Source of the DNA: Brevundimonas vesicularis NBRC 12165
Lineage (GTDB): Bacteria > Pseudomonadota > Alphaproteobacteria > Caulobacterales > Caulobacteraceae
Direction of reading: 5' to 3'
Length of the DNA stretch: 64,000 nt
Assembly: GCF_001592205.1 (NCBI RefSeq)
Contig: NZ_BCWM01000003.1
Location: 62,001 to 126,000, forward strand
Under the pieces are notes generated by a model. It was given only the letters and a program-made list of their open reading frames with translations. It was not told the DNA's origin and did no database searches. Positions 44,175 through 53,970 of this stretch are shown here, piece by piece. Each line of letters opens with the position of its first letter. The first letter of the stretch is position 1. The translations under genes were made by a program, and so were the position numbers.

Positions 44175-45617
44175 ATGCCGATCTTCAACCGCCTCATGTC
44201 CACGATCTGCGGGGCGTCGATCCTGGCGGCGTCAGGCGTCTTCGCGCCCGTCCAGGCCCAGCCGCGGTTGGAGGCGCCGCCCGCCTTCTATTTCGGGGCC
44301 GACTTGTCCTATGTGAACGAGATGGAGGACTGCGGGGCCGTCTACCGCGTCGGCGGCGAGGCGCGCGATCCCTATCGGATCTTCGCCGATGCGGGGACCA
44401 ATCTGGTTCGCGTGCGCCTGTGGAACGACGCGGAATGGACCCGCTACAGCGATCTGGATGATGTTCGCGAGACGATCCGGCGCGCCAAAGAGGCGGGCAT
44501 GCAGGTTCTGCTCGATTTCCACTATTCAGACGACTGGGCCGATGGCGACAAGCAGATCGTGCCCAAGGCGTGGCGATCGATACGGGACGATGTGCCCGCC
44601 CTGTCCAAGGCGCTGTACGACTATACGTTCGAGACGTTGAAGGCGCTGGACGCAGACGGCCTGATGCCCGAGGTCGTGCAGGTCGGCAATGAGACCAATC
44701 CCGAGGTCATGGGCGAGGCGGATTGGAAGACTACGCGCTCCGGCATCAACTGGAGCCGCAACGCCGCCCTGCTGAACGCCGGCATCAAGGCCGTTCACGA
44801 TGCCGGTGCGACCAGTGCAATCAAGCCGCGCGTGATGCTTCACATCGCTCAGCCGGAGAACGTGGAGCCTTGGTTTGCGGACGCCGCGCGATCGGGCGTG
44901 ACCGGCTATGACCTGATCGGCATCAGCTACTATCGCAAATGGTCCACCCAGGACCTGGACAGGCTGGGCGGCACGATCAACCGTCTGCGGCATCGCTATG
45001 CCGCCGATGTGGTCGTGGTGGAGACCTCCTATCCGTTCACTAACGACGGCGCTGACGCCTCGCCCAATCTGCTGGGGCCCGACACCCTGTTGCCCGCCTA
45101 TCCCGCCACGCAGGAGGGGCAGCTGAAATATATGAAGGACATCACCCAGACCGTCATTTCAAACGGCGGCAAGGGCGTGGTCTATTGGGAACCCGCCTGG
45201 GTCTCCACCTCCTGCTCGACACGGTGGGGTGTGGGATCGAACTGGGAGAACGCGACCTTCTTCGACTGGCGCGACCGCAACAATCTGACCTTGGCGGCGG
45301 GCTATACGCGCGAAGACTATGTTCAGCCGGCGCCGCTGACCTTCACCATTCGTCGGCCCGCCGGCCAGACGGGCCCCCTTTGGCTGTGGGGCGACTTTCT
45401 GGGATCGCGTGAGATCGCCATCCGGCTGGTCCCGTCCTCGGATGATCCCTCGGTCCTGACCTATACGACCACCGTCAAGCCGGGGCAGACGATCCGCTAT
45501 CAGCTCTATGACAGGCTGCCCATCGGCACGGGGCTGATCGACGCGCCCGGTGGCTTCGCCAGCGCCCAGGTCTCGCAGACCGGCCTGCAAGTTCCCATCG
45601 TCCTTCCGGCGGATTGA
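44175..45617 (+). CDS. Arabinogalactan endo-beta-1,4-galactanase (GH53)
   Basis: Secreted endo-acting enzyme that cuts beta-1,4-galactan of pectin side chains; 480 residues. The signal peptide ends at APVQAQ. The GH53 TIM barrel covers about residues 30-365: FGADLSYVNEMEDCG, VRLWNDAE, LLDFHYSDDWADG. The acid/base Glu is in QVGNETNPEV and the nucleophile Glu in VVVETSYPF. The C-terminal 95 residues form an extra beta-rich module of a type I do not recognise, perhaps a carbohydrate-binding domain. It starts 70 bases after the receptor gene. Confidence 0.93.
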   Translation: MPIFNRLMSTICGASILAASGVFAPVQAQPRLEAPPAFYFGADLSYVNEMEDCGAVYRVGGEARDPYRIFADAGTNLVRVRLWNDAEWTRYSDLDDVRETIRRAKEAGMQVLLDFHYSDDWADGDKQIVPKAWRSIRDDVPALSKALYDYTFETLKALDADGLMPEVVQVGNETNPEVMGEADWKTTRSGINWSRNAALLNAGIKAVHDAGATSAIKPRVMLHIAQPENVEPWFADAARSGVTGYDLIGISYYRKWSTQDLDRLGGTINRLRHRYAADVVVVETSYPFTNDGADASPNLLGPDTLLPAYPATQEGQLKYMKDITQTVISNGGKGVVYWEPAWVSTSCSTRWGVGSNWENATFFDWRDRNNLTLAAGYTREDYVQPAPLTFTIRRPAGQTGPLWLWGDFLGSREIAIRLVPSSDDPSVLTYTTTVKPGQTIRYQLYDRLPIGTGLIDAPGGFASAQVSQTGLQVPIVLPAD

Positions 45618-45668
45618 GGGCGGGAGTGAACGGCGCCTGGGGGACAACCCGAGCCGTCGGTTCTAGAG

Positions 45669-46760
45669 CTACGCCGCCAGCATCGAGGCCGGCGACGCCA
45701 GCCACTCCAACTCGTCGCCGTAGGGATGGCAGTGCGCTAGGACGCGGGTTTCGCCGGTGGGCCAAGCTGTCAGGCGCAGTTCGACGTGGCTGCGGTCGCG
45801 GGTCCATTCGAAGCTGATCCAGAGCAGCGGGTGGTCGGCGTCGGCGCGGCGGCCTGCGGTCGAGAGCAGCGCTACGATCTGGCGACGGTCGTCGTCGCTG
45901 AGATATTGCAGCACCATGGTGTGCATGACTACGCGGCAGCGCCCGGCCGGCTGCGGCTCGGCCAGACGGTCGGTCAGCCAGGTCACGGCGTCGCCCTGAT
46001 CGATGCGCGGCGGATGATCGGCGGCGATGCGTAGGGCGTTCTCGAGGCGTTGGGTGCGCGCCGGTTGGTCAGCCCAAGCGAAGGCCAGCAGTCGTTCGCG
46101 ATGCGCCGGGTCTGCGGCGTTCAGCGGATTCAGATCGACGCCGCGCGCCGCCGCGATTGAGACCGGGCCGACCCTCGGCGAGGCGCCCTGCCACAGGGGT
46201 TCGATCTGCACGTCCGAGAAGGGATCGCCGGCTGACGCCGCCCCCAGAGCGTAGGCGTAGCGATCCAAGTTCAGGTTCAGGCCGCAGCTGGACCCGAGCT
46301 CAAGCAGCTCGAAAGGCATGGCGCGATCCAGAGGGGCGGCCATCAGCGCGCTCATCAGCGCGGCGGCGCGCGCCACCTCGTTCGTTTGCGGCGGATGCAG
46401 GATCCAGTCGGCGATGTATCGATCGTTCCGGGCCAGGGCGTCGGCCACGGCCGCGTCGAAGTCGGTGTGTTCGCGACGATAAAGGCTGGTCAGGGCGTAG
46501 GACCGGCCCGCACGCGCCAAGGCGTGCAAGGCGCCGTTCAAGCGCAGGGCCAGGGCAGCCGCAGCCTGATCTCCCGGCCAGTCATACAGCCGTGCGGCGG
46601 TGAGCGGCGCATGCGACAGCTGCCGGCTTGCGGCTTCGAGAACGCGGGCGACGAAGGGCGACCCCATTGCGCGGCAGCGGTCGGCCTGGGCCGCGAGTTC
46701 CTGGGTGAAACGGTCGGCGACGGGGCAGATCATCCAGTCACCAATCGCATCGTCGCGCAT
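45669..46760 (-). CDS. DUF2332 family protein
   Basis: A 363-residue cytosolic protein of the DUF2332 family, recognised from [39 protein letters not shown] and the C-terminal [20 protein letters not shown]. The [10 protein letters not shown] stretch resembles the glycine-rich loop of class I methyltransferases, so an AdoMet-dependent role is possible, though no function is established for the family. The ATG at 46760 is used; a second at 46733 is also possible. Convergent with the GH53 gene. Confidence 0.87.
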   Translation of the reverse strand: MRDDAIGDWMICPVADRFTQELAAQADRCRAMGSPFVARVLEAASRQLSHAPLTAARLYDWPGDQAAAALALRLNGALHALARAGRSYALTSLYRREHTDFDAAVADALARNDRYIADWILHPPQTNEVARAAALMSALMAAPLDRAMPFELLELGSSCGLNLNLDRYAYALGAASAGDPFSDVQIEPLWQGASPRVGPVSIAAARGVDLNPLNAADPAHRERLLAFAWADQPARTQRLENALRIAADHPPRIDQGDAVTWLTDRLAEPQPAGRCRVVMHTMVLQYLSDDDRRQIVALLSTAGRRADADHPLLWISFEWTRDRSHVELRLTAWPTGETRVLAHCHPYGDELEWLASPASMLAA

Positions 46761-47103
46761 TCCGAATAAAACGAACTGTTACTTGTGTGTCCCCGGCCTG
46801 AAGAAGTATTCACCCGGGGGTTGCGACCCGGCGTTGCTTGAAGCGCGGACGGGAAGGGTGACTTACCTATGATCACCTCGCTTAACAGCGCATGAATCTC
46901 GCGAAGTTCAGGTCCGGTCGATGTAAGCGCCCGGGCATCGGCAGCTTAACTATCTTTTTAGTCGTTCCGTCATAGGGGTGGATAGTCACCTGAAAAACAG
47001 GGTGTTTTGCGTAGCTCGAACCGAAACCGGGCTGTGCGCAGTGGCGTCAGCTGAGTAATCGGTTGCCCCTAGGTAAGTACAAGTGCGTAACGGGGGCGAG
47101 CTC
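46761..47103. other. Intergenic region with a CtrA-like half-matched box
   Basis: No gene seen. It separates the divergent DUF2332 and chemoreceptor genes. TTAA at 46946-46949, seven bases, then TTTA at 46957-46960 differs by one base from the CtrA box TTAA-N7-TTAA. It lies about 145 bases upstream of the chemoreceptor start, and cell-cycle control by CtrA is known for motility genes of Caulobacterales. A short hairpin around 46815 (cccgg with loop) is also present. Confidence 0.35.
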
Positions 47104-48996
47104 ATGATGTCGAAGATGCGAATTCCGAGAAAGTTGCGGCTTTCCTTCATCCTGATCTGCGTCTCGGCGGCGATCATGATGGCGGTCTTTTTCGCGACGA
47201 TCATGATGATCCGCGCGTCCATCGAGAGCAACAATCTCAGCCGCACGATCGAGGCACAGGCGATGTCGCTGGAAACCGCGATCCTGCGTCAGAACAGCCA
47301 GTTCCGGGGCTTTCTGGTCACCGGCGACGAGACCTATCTGAAATCCTACTACGAAGGGCGCGACGAGTTCGACAAGGTCGTTGTCGAGCTGAAGGGACAG
47401 CTGGGCAACGCCGAAAAACAGGCGCTGCTCGAAAAATCGCGCCTGGCCACCTTGGCCTGGAGGGCCGAATGGGGCGATCGCATGATCGCCGAAGTCCGCG
47501 CCGGCAAGCGTGAGCAGGCCCAGCAAGAGGTGCGCGACGCGGGCAAGAAGGTTCTGGTCAGCGACGCCGTCCTGCCTCTGCGCGATCTGCGCGAGGCCGA
47601 AGCCGCGGTCACCGAGAAAAATCTGGAACGTCAGCAGGCTGCGATCGTCACCGCGATCATCGCCCTGATTGTCGGCGGCATCGCCCTGATTACGATCGCC
47701 ATGGTGCTGTCGGCCATGCTCAGCCGCATGATCGCGCGCCCGATCACGGTTCTGACCGAGGCCATGGGCCAACTGGCAAAGGGCGACAACGATATCGTCG
47801 TCGACGCCAGCCACGCCGACGAATTGGGCGACATGGCGCGCGCGGTTCTGGTGTTCCGCGACACGTCCGTGGCCAAGGCCGAGGCCGAACGGGCCAAGGC
47901 GGCCGCCGACCTGGCCAAGGACGCCGCCGAGCGCGAGAAGGTCGTCGCCGACGCCGCGCAACGTCACGTCGTCGAGGCGTTGGACACGGCGCTGGAGGCT
48001 CTGGCCGCCGGCGACCTGACCCACACCATTCGCACGCCGTTCGCCCCGGAGTATGAGCGTCTGCGCACAGCCTTCAACGTGGCGGTGCAGGGTCTGGAAG
48101 AGAGCCTAGCCAGCGTCGCCGGGTCGGCCCAGAGCGTGCGGCTGGGCGCCACTCAGATCTGCTCCGCGTCCGAAACCCTGTCGTTGCGAACCGAACAGCA
48201 GGCGTCCAGCCTGCAGCAAACCACCACCGCCACCAACCACGTCACCGACATGGTCGGCGACACGGCGCGCAGCGCGGCCAACGCCCGCAACGCCATCACC
48301 CTGGCCAATGGCGACGCCGCGGACGGTCGCGTGATCGTTGAAGAAGCGATCGTCGCCATGGACGCCATCAAGGCCGGATCTCAGGAGATCGGCGAGATCA
48401 TCAACATGATCGACGCCATCGCCTTGCAGACCAATCTTCTGGCCTTGAACGCCGGCGTCGAGGCCGCGAGAGCGGGCGATGCCGGACGCGGTTTCGCCGT
48501 TGTCGCCGGCGAGGTGCGCGAACTGGCCAAGCGCACCGTCGACGCCGCCAAAGACATCAAGCAACTGATCAGCAAGTCGTCGGACGAGGTTCGGCTGGGC
48601 GTCGATCGGGTCGGCGAAACGAGCGAGATGCTGGCGCGGGTCGTGTCCAAGATCGGCGACGCCAACACCCTAATTGTGGACATCGCGCAAGGGGCGCAGG
48701 TCCAGTCCGAGAACCTGAAGCAGGTCAACAGCGCCGTCGGCAGCATGGACCGCATGACCCAGCAGAACGCCGCCATGGCGGAAGAGGCGACGGCGGCCGC
48801 GCGCATCCTGGCGACCGAAGCCGACGAGCTGGCGACCTTGGTTTCCAGGTTCCGGCTGAATACGACGACCCCGGCCGCGCCGGCGCCTCGCCGAGACACC
48901 GCGTCCGCGCCGCGACCGGCGCCTAAGAGCGTCCGCACGGTTGGTGCGCTCGCGCTGTCCAGCGAAGCAGCCGATGACGACTGGAACGAGTTCTAA
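47104..48996 (+). CDS. Methyl-accepting chemotaxis protein with CHASE3 sensor
   Basis: A 630-residue inner-membrane chemoreceptor. Order: first membrane helix (about 13-36), periplasmic CHASE3 domain (about 38-180; FRGFLVTGDETYLKSYYEG is the diagnostic stretch), second helix (about 184-210), HAMP, a second HAMP-like linker, and the signalling hairpin with NLLALNAGVEAARAGDAGRG at its tip. The C-terminus DDDWNEF is a pentapeptide-like tether for CheR/CheB. GGGGG precedes the ATG at 47104. The ligand is unknown. Confidence 0.94.
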   Translation: MMSKMRIPRKLRLSFILICVSAAIMMAVFFATIMMIRASIESNNLSRTIEAQAMSLETAILRQNSQFRGFLVTGDETYLKSYYEGRDEFDKVVVELKGQLGNAEKQALLEKSRLATLAWRAEWGDRMIAEVRAGKREQAQQEVRDAGKKVLVSDAVLPLRDLREAEAAVTEKNLERQQAAIVTAIIALIVGGIALITIAMVLSAMLSRMIARPITVLTEAMGQLAKGDNDIVVDASHADELGDMARAVLVFRDTSVAKAEAERAKAAADLAKDAAEREKVVADAAQRHVVEALDTALEALAAGDLTHTIRTPFAPEYERLRTAFNVAVQGLEESLASVAGSAQSVRLGATQICSASETLSLRTEQQASSLQQTTTATNHVTDMVGDTARSAANARNAITLANGDAADGRVIVEEAIVAMDAIKAGSQEIGEIINMIDAIALQTNLLALNAGVEAARAGDAGRGFAVVAGEVRELAKRTVDAAKDIKQLISKSSDEVRLGVDRVGETSEMLARVVSKIGDANTLIVDIAQGAQVQSENLKQVNSAVGSMDRMTQQNAAMAEEATAAARILATEADELATLVSRFRLNTTTPAAPAPRRDTASAPRPAPKSVRTVGALALSSEAADDDWNEF

Positions 48997-49212
48997 GATA
49001 TCAATCTAGTTGAGTGGTAAAGAAACCGGCGCAACAATCCGAACTTCGTAAGCGCCGTTATGTCAGTATTAATTCGTAGTCTGGCATTATAAATTATCAA
49101 ACACATCCGTGTTTTATTGATAACAGCCATGCAAGAAACTGCATGGAAGAATTTCCGAACGAAAATCAGTTGTCCAGTCTCTGCACTGAAAGACAACGCC
49201 TTGGAGGCTTCC

Positions 49213-51702
49213 TTGAAATCCCTGTACCTCACGGCTGCGTTTGCGCCGCTTATCCTCGCCATGCCTGCTCATGCGCAGACGCAGCCTGCGCCGCAGCGCC
49301 AGACAGCCTGGGAGGCCAGCCGGACGCGGGCCAGTGACGACGTGATCGTGACGGGCGTGGCCAAGGCGCGCGACAGGCTGGACAGCGCGACCTCGACCAG
49401 CTCGATCAACGATGTCGAGATCGCCAAGATCGGCGCCTATTCCATCAACGACCTGTTCCGCACCATCCCCGGCATTCGCGCCGAGGCCAGCACGGGCGAG
49501 ACCAACGGCAACTATACGATCCGCGGCCTGCCGATGGTCAGCACCGGCGCGAAGTATCTGCAGTTCCAGGAAGACGGTCTGCCGGTCCTGGAGTTCGGCG
49601 ACATCCTGGCGCTGACGTCCGACTATTTCATGCGCTACGACTTCAACGTCGGCCAGATCGAGTCCATCCGCGGCGGGTCGTCCTCGACCTTCGCATCGAA
49701 CGCGCCGGGCGGCGTGATCAACCTGATCTCGCAGACGGGTGAGGTCGAAGGCGGCTCGGTCCAGGTGTCTTCGGGCCTGGATTACGACACCTATCGCGGC
49801 GACTTCAGCTATGGCGGTCACCTGAGCGACACCGTGCGCTTCCACGTCGGCGGCTTCTATCGCGAAGGTGAAGGCCCGCGCGACGCCGGCTTCACGGGCA
49901 ACAAGGGCGGCCAGATCAAGGCCAACATCACCAAGACCTTCGACGGCGGCTTCGTGCGTCTGTACGGCAAGATCCTGGATGAAACCGTCATCGCCTATGG
50001 GCCGACGCCTCTGCTGGTGTCCGGCACGAACGACGATCCCAACTACAGCGACGTTCCGAACTTCTCGATGACGCGCGACACCCTGACGTCGCGAAATACC
50101 ACGGTCTTCCCGTTGCTGGACGGCGACAACAACCTGAAGCGCGTCAATCTGCAGGACGGCAATCAGGTTCAGGTGCGCGCGCTGGGCTTCCAGACCCGCT
50201 TCAACCTGCACGGCTGGACGATTTCCGAGCACATGCGCTACGCGCAGCAATCGGGCGATCAGTCCTTCAACTACCCGCTGGCCGTTGTGCCGGCGGCCCA
50301 GGCGCCGCTGGCGTTCGGTCGTCGTCCCGGAACCCTGGCCTATGCGACGGGACCGCGCGCCGGTCAGGCGATCACTAGCCCGACGACCCTGAACGGCAAC
50401 GGCCTGCTGGCCTATTCGACCCTGGTCCACACCGATATCGACAGCCTGGACAACTTCACCAACGATCTACGCGCCAACCGCGTCTGGAAGATCGGCGGCG
50501 GCGACCTGACGACCACCGTTGGCGTCTATTCGGCACAGCAGGATCTGAAGTTCGATCGCCAATATATCCCCTTCCTTCAGGACGTGGTGGGCGGTGGAAA
50601 CTCGGCCCTGGTCGACATCTTCAATACGAACGGCACGCCCCGCACGCAGGACGGCGTCGTCAACTTCTTCGGTCCCTCGGGCGCCGGGTCCAACTCGCGC
50701 ACCGATGTGACCTACAAGGTGCTGGCGCCCTACGCCTCGCTGAACTACCGGCTAGGCAAGCTGGCGCTGGGCGGATCGATCCGCTTCGACAGCGGCGACG
50801 TCAGCGGCCGCACGATCGCCAACGGCCTGACCGACGTTCGCACCATCGACGTGGACAACGACGGCGTCATCTCTGAAGCCGAGCGCACCTTCGCCTTTGC
50901 GCCGGCGGCCAGCGCCACCCCGGTCGACTACGACTACGACTATGTGTCGTATTCGCTCAGCGCCAACTACCGCGTCTCGGACAGCTTCTCGACCTTCGCC
51001 CGTTACAGCGAGGGCGCGCGTGCCGCAGCGGACAAGATCCTGCGTTCGCCGGCCATCAGCAATGTCGACGGCGACCTGCTGCAGGCCGACGCGGCCTATG
51101 ATCCGGTGAACCAGGCCGAAATCGGCATGAAGTATCGCGCCAACGGCCTGTTCGCCAACGTCACGGGCTTCTGGGCCGAGGTCAGCGAGACCAACCAGCA
51201 GATCCGCGCGGATGCCGGCGGCGTCACCCGTCTGGTGCTGGTCCAGCGCAGCTACGAGGCCAAGGGCGCCGAGTTCGAGGCCGGCGTGCGTCACGGTCCG
51301 TTCAGCCTGACCGGCAGCGCCACCGTCACCAGCGCCGAGATCACCAAGGCCGAGGACGCGGCCCTGGTCGGCAACTCGCCGCGCCGTCAGGCCGACCTGA
51401 TCTTCCAGGTCATGCCGCAGTACGAGACGGACCTGTTCACGGTCGGCGCCAGCGTTGTCGGCACGACCGAGAGCTATACGCAGGACGTCAACCAGCTGAA
51501 GATGCCTGGCTACGCAACCGTCAACGCCTTCGTCCAAGTGCGCCCCATCGACCGCGTCGTACTGTCAGTGACCGCAAACAACCTGTTCGACGAAACCGCC
51601 CTGACGGAGGTATCGGCCGACACGCTGCCCGCCAGCGGCGTTGTGCTGGCCCAGGCCCTGCCTGGCCGCACCATCACCGCAGCCGTGCGCTTCTACTTCT
51701 GA
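49213..51702 (+). CDS. TonB-dependent receptor (second in window)
   Basis: An 829-residue outer-membrane receptor. I place the start at the TTG at 49213 because GGAGG lies at 49203-49207 with five-base spacing and the product then begins with a clean signal peptide (MKSLYLTAAFAPLILAMPAH, cleaved at AHAQ); an ATG at 49129 would put 28 extra non-signal residues in front. The plug has DDVIVTGVAKARDRL and IRGLPM, and the barrel ends with ITAAVRFYF. No neighbouring gene reveals the ligand; the short plug-barrel layout would fit a siderophore or peptide. Confidence 0.9.
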   Translation: MKSLYLTAAFAPLILAMPAHAQTQPAPQRQTAWEASRTRASDDVIVTGVAKARDRLDSATSTSSINDVEIAKIGAYSINDLFRTIPGIRAEASTGETNGNYTIRGLPMVSTGAKYLQFQEDGLPVLEFGDILALTSDYFMRYDFNVGQIESIRGGSSSTFASNAPGGVINLISQTGEVEGGSVQVSSGLDYDTYRGDFSYGGHLSDTVRFHVGGFYREGEGPRDAGFTGNKGGQIKANITKTFDGGFVRLYGKILDETVIAYGPTPLLVSGTNDDPNYSDVPNFSMTRDTLTSRNTTVFPLLDGDNNLKRVNLQDGNQVQVRALGFQTRFNLHGWTISEHMRYAQQSGDQSFNYPLAVVPAAQAPLAFGRRPGTLAYATGPRAGQAITSPTTLNGNGLLAYSTLVHTDIDSLDNFTNDLRANRVWKIGGGDLTTTVGVYSAQQDLKFDRQYIPFLQDVVGGGNSALVDIFNTNGTPRTQDGVVNFFGPSGAGSNSRTDVTYKVLAPYASLNYRLGKLALGGSIRFDSGDVSGRTIANGLTDVRTIDVDNDGVISEAERTFAFAPAASATPVDYDYDYVSYSLSANYRVSDSFSTFARYSEGARAAADKILRSPAISNVDGDLLQADAAYDPVNQAEIGMKYRANGLFANVTGFWAEVSETNQQIRADAGGVTRLVLVQRSYEAKGAEFEAGVRHGPFSLTGSATVTSAEITKAEDAALVGNSPRRQADLIFQVMPQYETDLFTVGASVVGTTESYTQDVNQLKMPGYATVNAFVQVRPIDRVVLSVTANNLFDETALTEVSADTLPASGVVLAQALPGRTITAAVRFYF

Positions 51703-51708
51703 TCGAGA

Positions 51709-51741
51709 CCAGGCCTCCGGGCGCATCGCCCGGAGGCCTGG
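51709..51741 (+). terminator. Hairpin after the second TonB receptor
   Basis: A perfect 15-bp stem (ccaggcctccgggcg at 51709-51723 with 51727-51741) and a three-base loop, six bases after the stop. There is no T-run, so termination efficiency is uncertain. Confidence 0.65.
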
Positions 51742-51905
51742 ATCGGCGCCGCTATAGGCGCTGCTGTTGGAGCGACGACGGTTTCATTCCAGCGCACACG
51801 CCGCGGCCTGATGCGGAAACAAGTTTGCATTAGACCGACGGCGCCGCCAGCAACTCTTTGTGCGTGCCGCATTTGCGGAAAGCGAGAGTGGGTGACTGAT
51901 GAACG

Positions 51906-53297
51906 TCAGGCCACGATCCCTTCGTTACGAGCTTGAAAAACAAGTCGCCCCACGAGGCCGCTTCGCGTTCCATTACGGTTGCGCAGTTCGAAGTCGCAGC
52001 CTTGAGCTTTGGCGAGTGAGGCAACGATGGCGAGGCCTAGGCCTGACCCTGGAGTGTCTGTCGTGCTGGCGCGGAAGAAGCGGTCGGCGAGGTGGGGAAG
52101 AGCGGTTTCTGAGACCCCTTCGCCATGGTCCCAAACGCTGACCGAGCCGGCGGCGCGCACATGTACGAAAACGGGCGCGGCGCCGTGGTGAAAGGCGTTG
52201 TCGATTAGGTTGAGGATCTGCTCGGTGATAAAATCCTCCGCGCCAAGGACGATGACCGGTTCGGCTGCAAGGCGCAGGCGCAGTGCGCCGTCGGGAAAGT
52301 CGCGCCGGGCGCGAACGGCCTGACATGCGCGACGCGCGGCGCGGCCGAGGTCGGCCGACGAACCAATGCGAGCCGCTTCCGCTCGCGCCGTCGACAGCAA
52401 CTGTTCAACGAGGCGCGTCATACGATTGGCGGCGTCGCGGGAGTCGTCGATCAATCGTTGTTGCTGGGGCGTCCAGGAGCGATGCGAGTCCGCAAGAAGC
52501 GCAATATTAGCGGAGACGATCGAGAGCGGTGTGCGCAACTGATGCGACGCATCCGCCGCGAATCGATGAACACCGGCGGTGGATGTCTCAACCCGAGTGA
52601 GAAGATGATTAAAGGCCGTAAGGACGGGCCAGAACTCGCGCGGAGCCAAGTCAATGTCGGCCGGTGCGAAGGCCGCTGAAATGCCTGGGCGACGAGCCAG
52701 ATCTTGGATGAGGCTCTTGAGCGAAATCAGGCCCCATTGCAGCGCTGGCCAGATCAGAATGGCCGCGAGGACCACTAGGAGAGCTGGCGGGAGTAGAAGG
52801 CTGCGATAAAGTTCGCGCAAGCTGGCGCTGCGAGAATCCAGGCTTTGAGCTACGGAAACGCGAATGGGCGCGGCATGGCCCGGGATGTCGAGCGTCTGCT
52901 GAACCATGCGAACGGGGACCCCCCTCACGGACAGGTCGGCGAAGACCGGTTCCTCCTGCTGGGCCTGAGCCAGGTTTGGCAAATCTTTGTAGCCGGTGAC
53001 CAACTGATCGCCGTCGCGGACGCTATAAAAGACAGCGTCGCGTTCAGGGCCGTCCAAAAGAGCGAGCGTCCATGGTGCGACATCAACGGTGATGCGTCCG
53101 TGTTCGACCGACGCTGTCGCTCTTATGGTTTGAAGCGCGCCAGCCAGCAGGCGGTCCGAGTTGTCTGCTACGATGCGTTGGGCCGTCCAGGCGCCGACAA
53201 CCAGCACGACGATGGCCAAGATCGCCAACGGAATGACCTGCGCGATCAACAGCCTTAAGACCAAACTATGGGACGACTTGGACCCGGCGCTGTTCAT
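51906..53297 (-). CDS. Sensor histidine kinase (TctE-like)
   Basis: A 463-residue membrane sensor kinase. Two membrane helices (about 14-37 and 165-185) flank a periplasmic sensor of about 125 residues of the 2CSK/TctE type. The phospho-acceptor is in FAADASHQLRTPLSIV. ATP-binding boxes are QILNLIDNAFHHG, VWDHGEGVSE and GSGLGLAIV. The start overlaps the response-regulator stop by four bases (ATGA). Lower-GC codon use than the window average in places. TctE-type kinases often sense small carboxylates with a periplasmic binding protein; one is encoded divergently here. Confidence 0.93.
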   Translation of the reverse strand: MNSAGSKSSHSLVLRLLIAQVIPLAILAIVVLVVGAWTAQRIVADNSDRLLAGALQTIRATASVEHGRITVDVAPWTLALLDGPERDAVFYSVRDGDQLVTGYKDLPNLAQAQQEEPVFADLSVRGVPVRMVQQTLDIPGHAAPIRVSVAQSLDSRSASLRELYRSLLLPPALLVVLAAILIWPALQWGLISLKSLIQDLARRPGISAAFAPADIDLAPREFWPVLTAFNHLLTRVETSTAGVHRFAADASHQLRTPLSIVSANIALLADSHRSWTPQQQRLIDDSRDAANRMTRLVEQLLSTARAEAARIGSSADLGRAARRACQAVRARRDFPDGALRLRLAAEPVIVLGAEDFITEQILNLIDNAFHHGAAPVFVHVRAAGSVSVWDHGEGVSETALPHLADRFFRASTTDTPGSGLGLAIVASLAKAQGCDFELRNRNGTRSGLVGRLVFQARNEGIVA

Positions 53298-53956
53298 GGA
53301 TCGAGGCGATACCCACGTCCCCTGATGTTCGTCACGGCAGGGCCATCAGGCTGAAGCTTGCGCCGAAGTCGGCCCACATGGATTTCCAAGGCGTTTATGG
53401 AGGGGGCTTCATCCTGAGGGAAGACCTCGGCCGCCAGAAGGTCGCGATCCACCACCTGCCCAGGTCGGGAAGCCAGCACGCGCAGGGCCGCCCATTCGCG
53501 GGGACGGAGAGCCAGGTTGCGATCGTTGACCGAAACGCGTCCCGTTCCCCAATCGCAGAAGAGGGTGCCGACGACGATCGCGCCTGCAGCCAGTCCTTGG
53601 CGTCGTCGCACGATGGCGCGAAGTCGCGCCGCCAACTCGACGGGCGCGAAGGGTTTGACCAGATAGTCGTCGGCTCCCAGGTCCAGCCCGGCGACGCGAT
53701 CGCCCAAGGCGTCGCGGGCCGTAAGCATCAGCACCGGCGTTGAAGACCCTCGGCGACGAAGGGCCGCAAGAACCGCAAAGCCGTCGATGTCGGGCAGGCC
53801 TATATCCAAGACGGCGGCGTCGAAACCGCCGTCGCGCTCCATCTCTAACGCCTGCTCGCCGCTGTGAGTACAGGTCGCCCGAAAACCCCTCTCGATGAGG
53901 CTGGTCTCCAACGAATGGCGAAGCGCCTTGTCATCTTCGACGACGAGTATTCTCAT
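53294..53956 (-). CDS. OmpR-family response regulator (TctD/QseB-like)
   Basis: A 220-residue DNA-binding regulator. The receiver domain carries EDDKALRHSL with the acidic pocket, the phosphorylated Asp in AVLDIGLPDIDGF, and the conserved Lys in DDYLVKPFAPVELAA. The C-terminal winged helix ends with NIRGRGYRLDP. It is the first gene of the operon with the kinase (four-base overlap) and is divergent from the binding-protein gene, which it probably controls. Confidence 0.94.
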   Translation of the reverse strand: MRILVVEDDKALRHSLETSLIERGFRATCTHSGEQALEMERDGGFDAAVLDIGLPDIDGFAVLAALRRRGSSTPVLMLTARDALGDRVAGLDLGADDYLVKPFAPVELAARLRAIVRRRQGLAAGAIVVGTLFCDWGTGRVSVNDRNLALRPREWAALRVLASRPGQVVDRDLLAAEVFPQDEAPSINALEIHVGRLRRKLQPDGPAVTNIRGRGYRLDP

Positions 53957-53970
53957 GGCGACGAGAGGGG

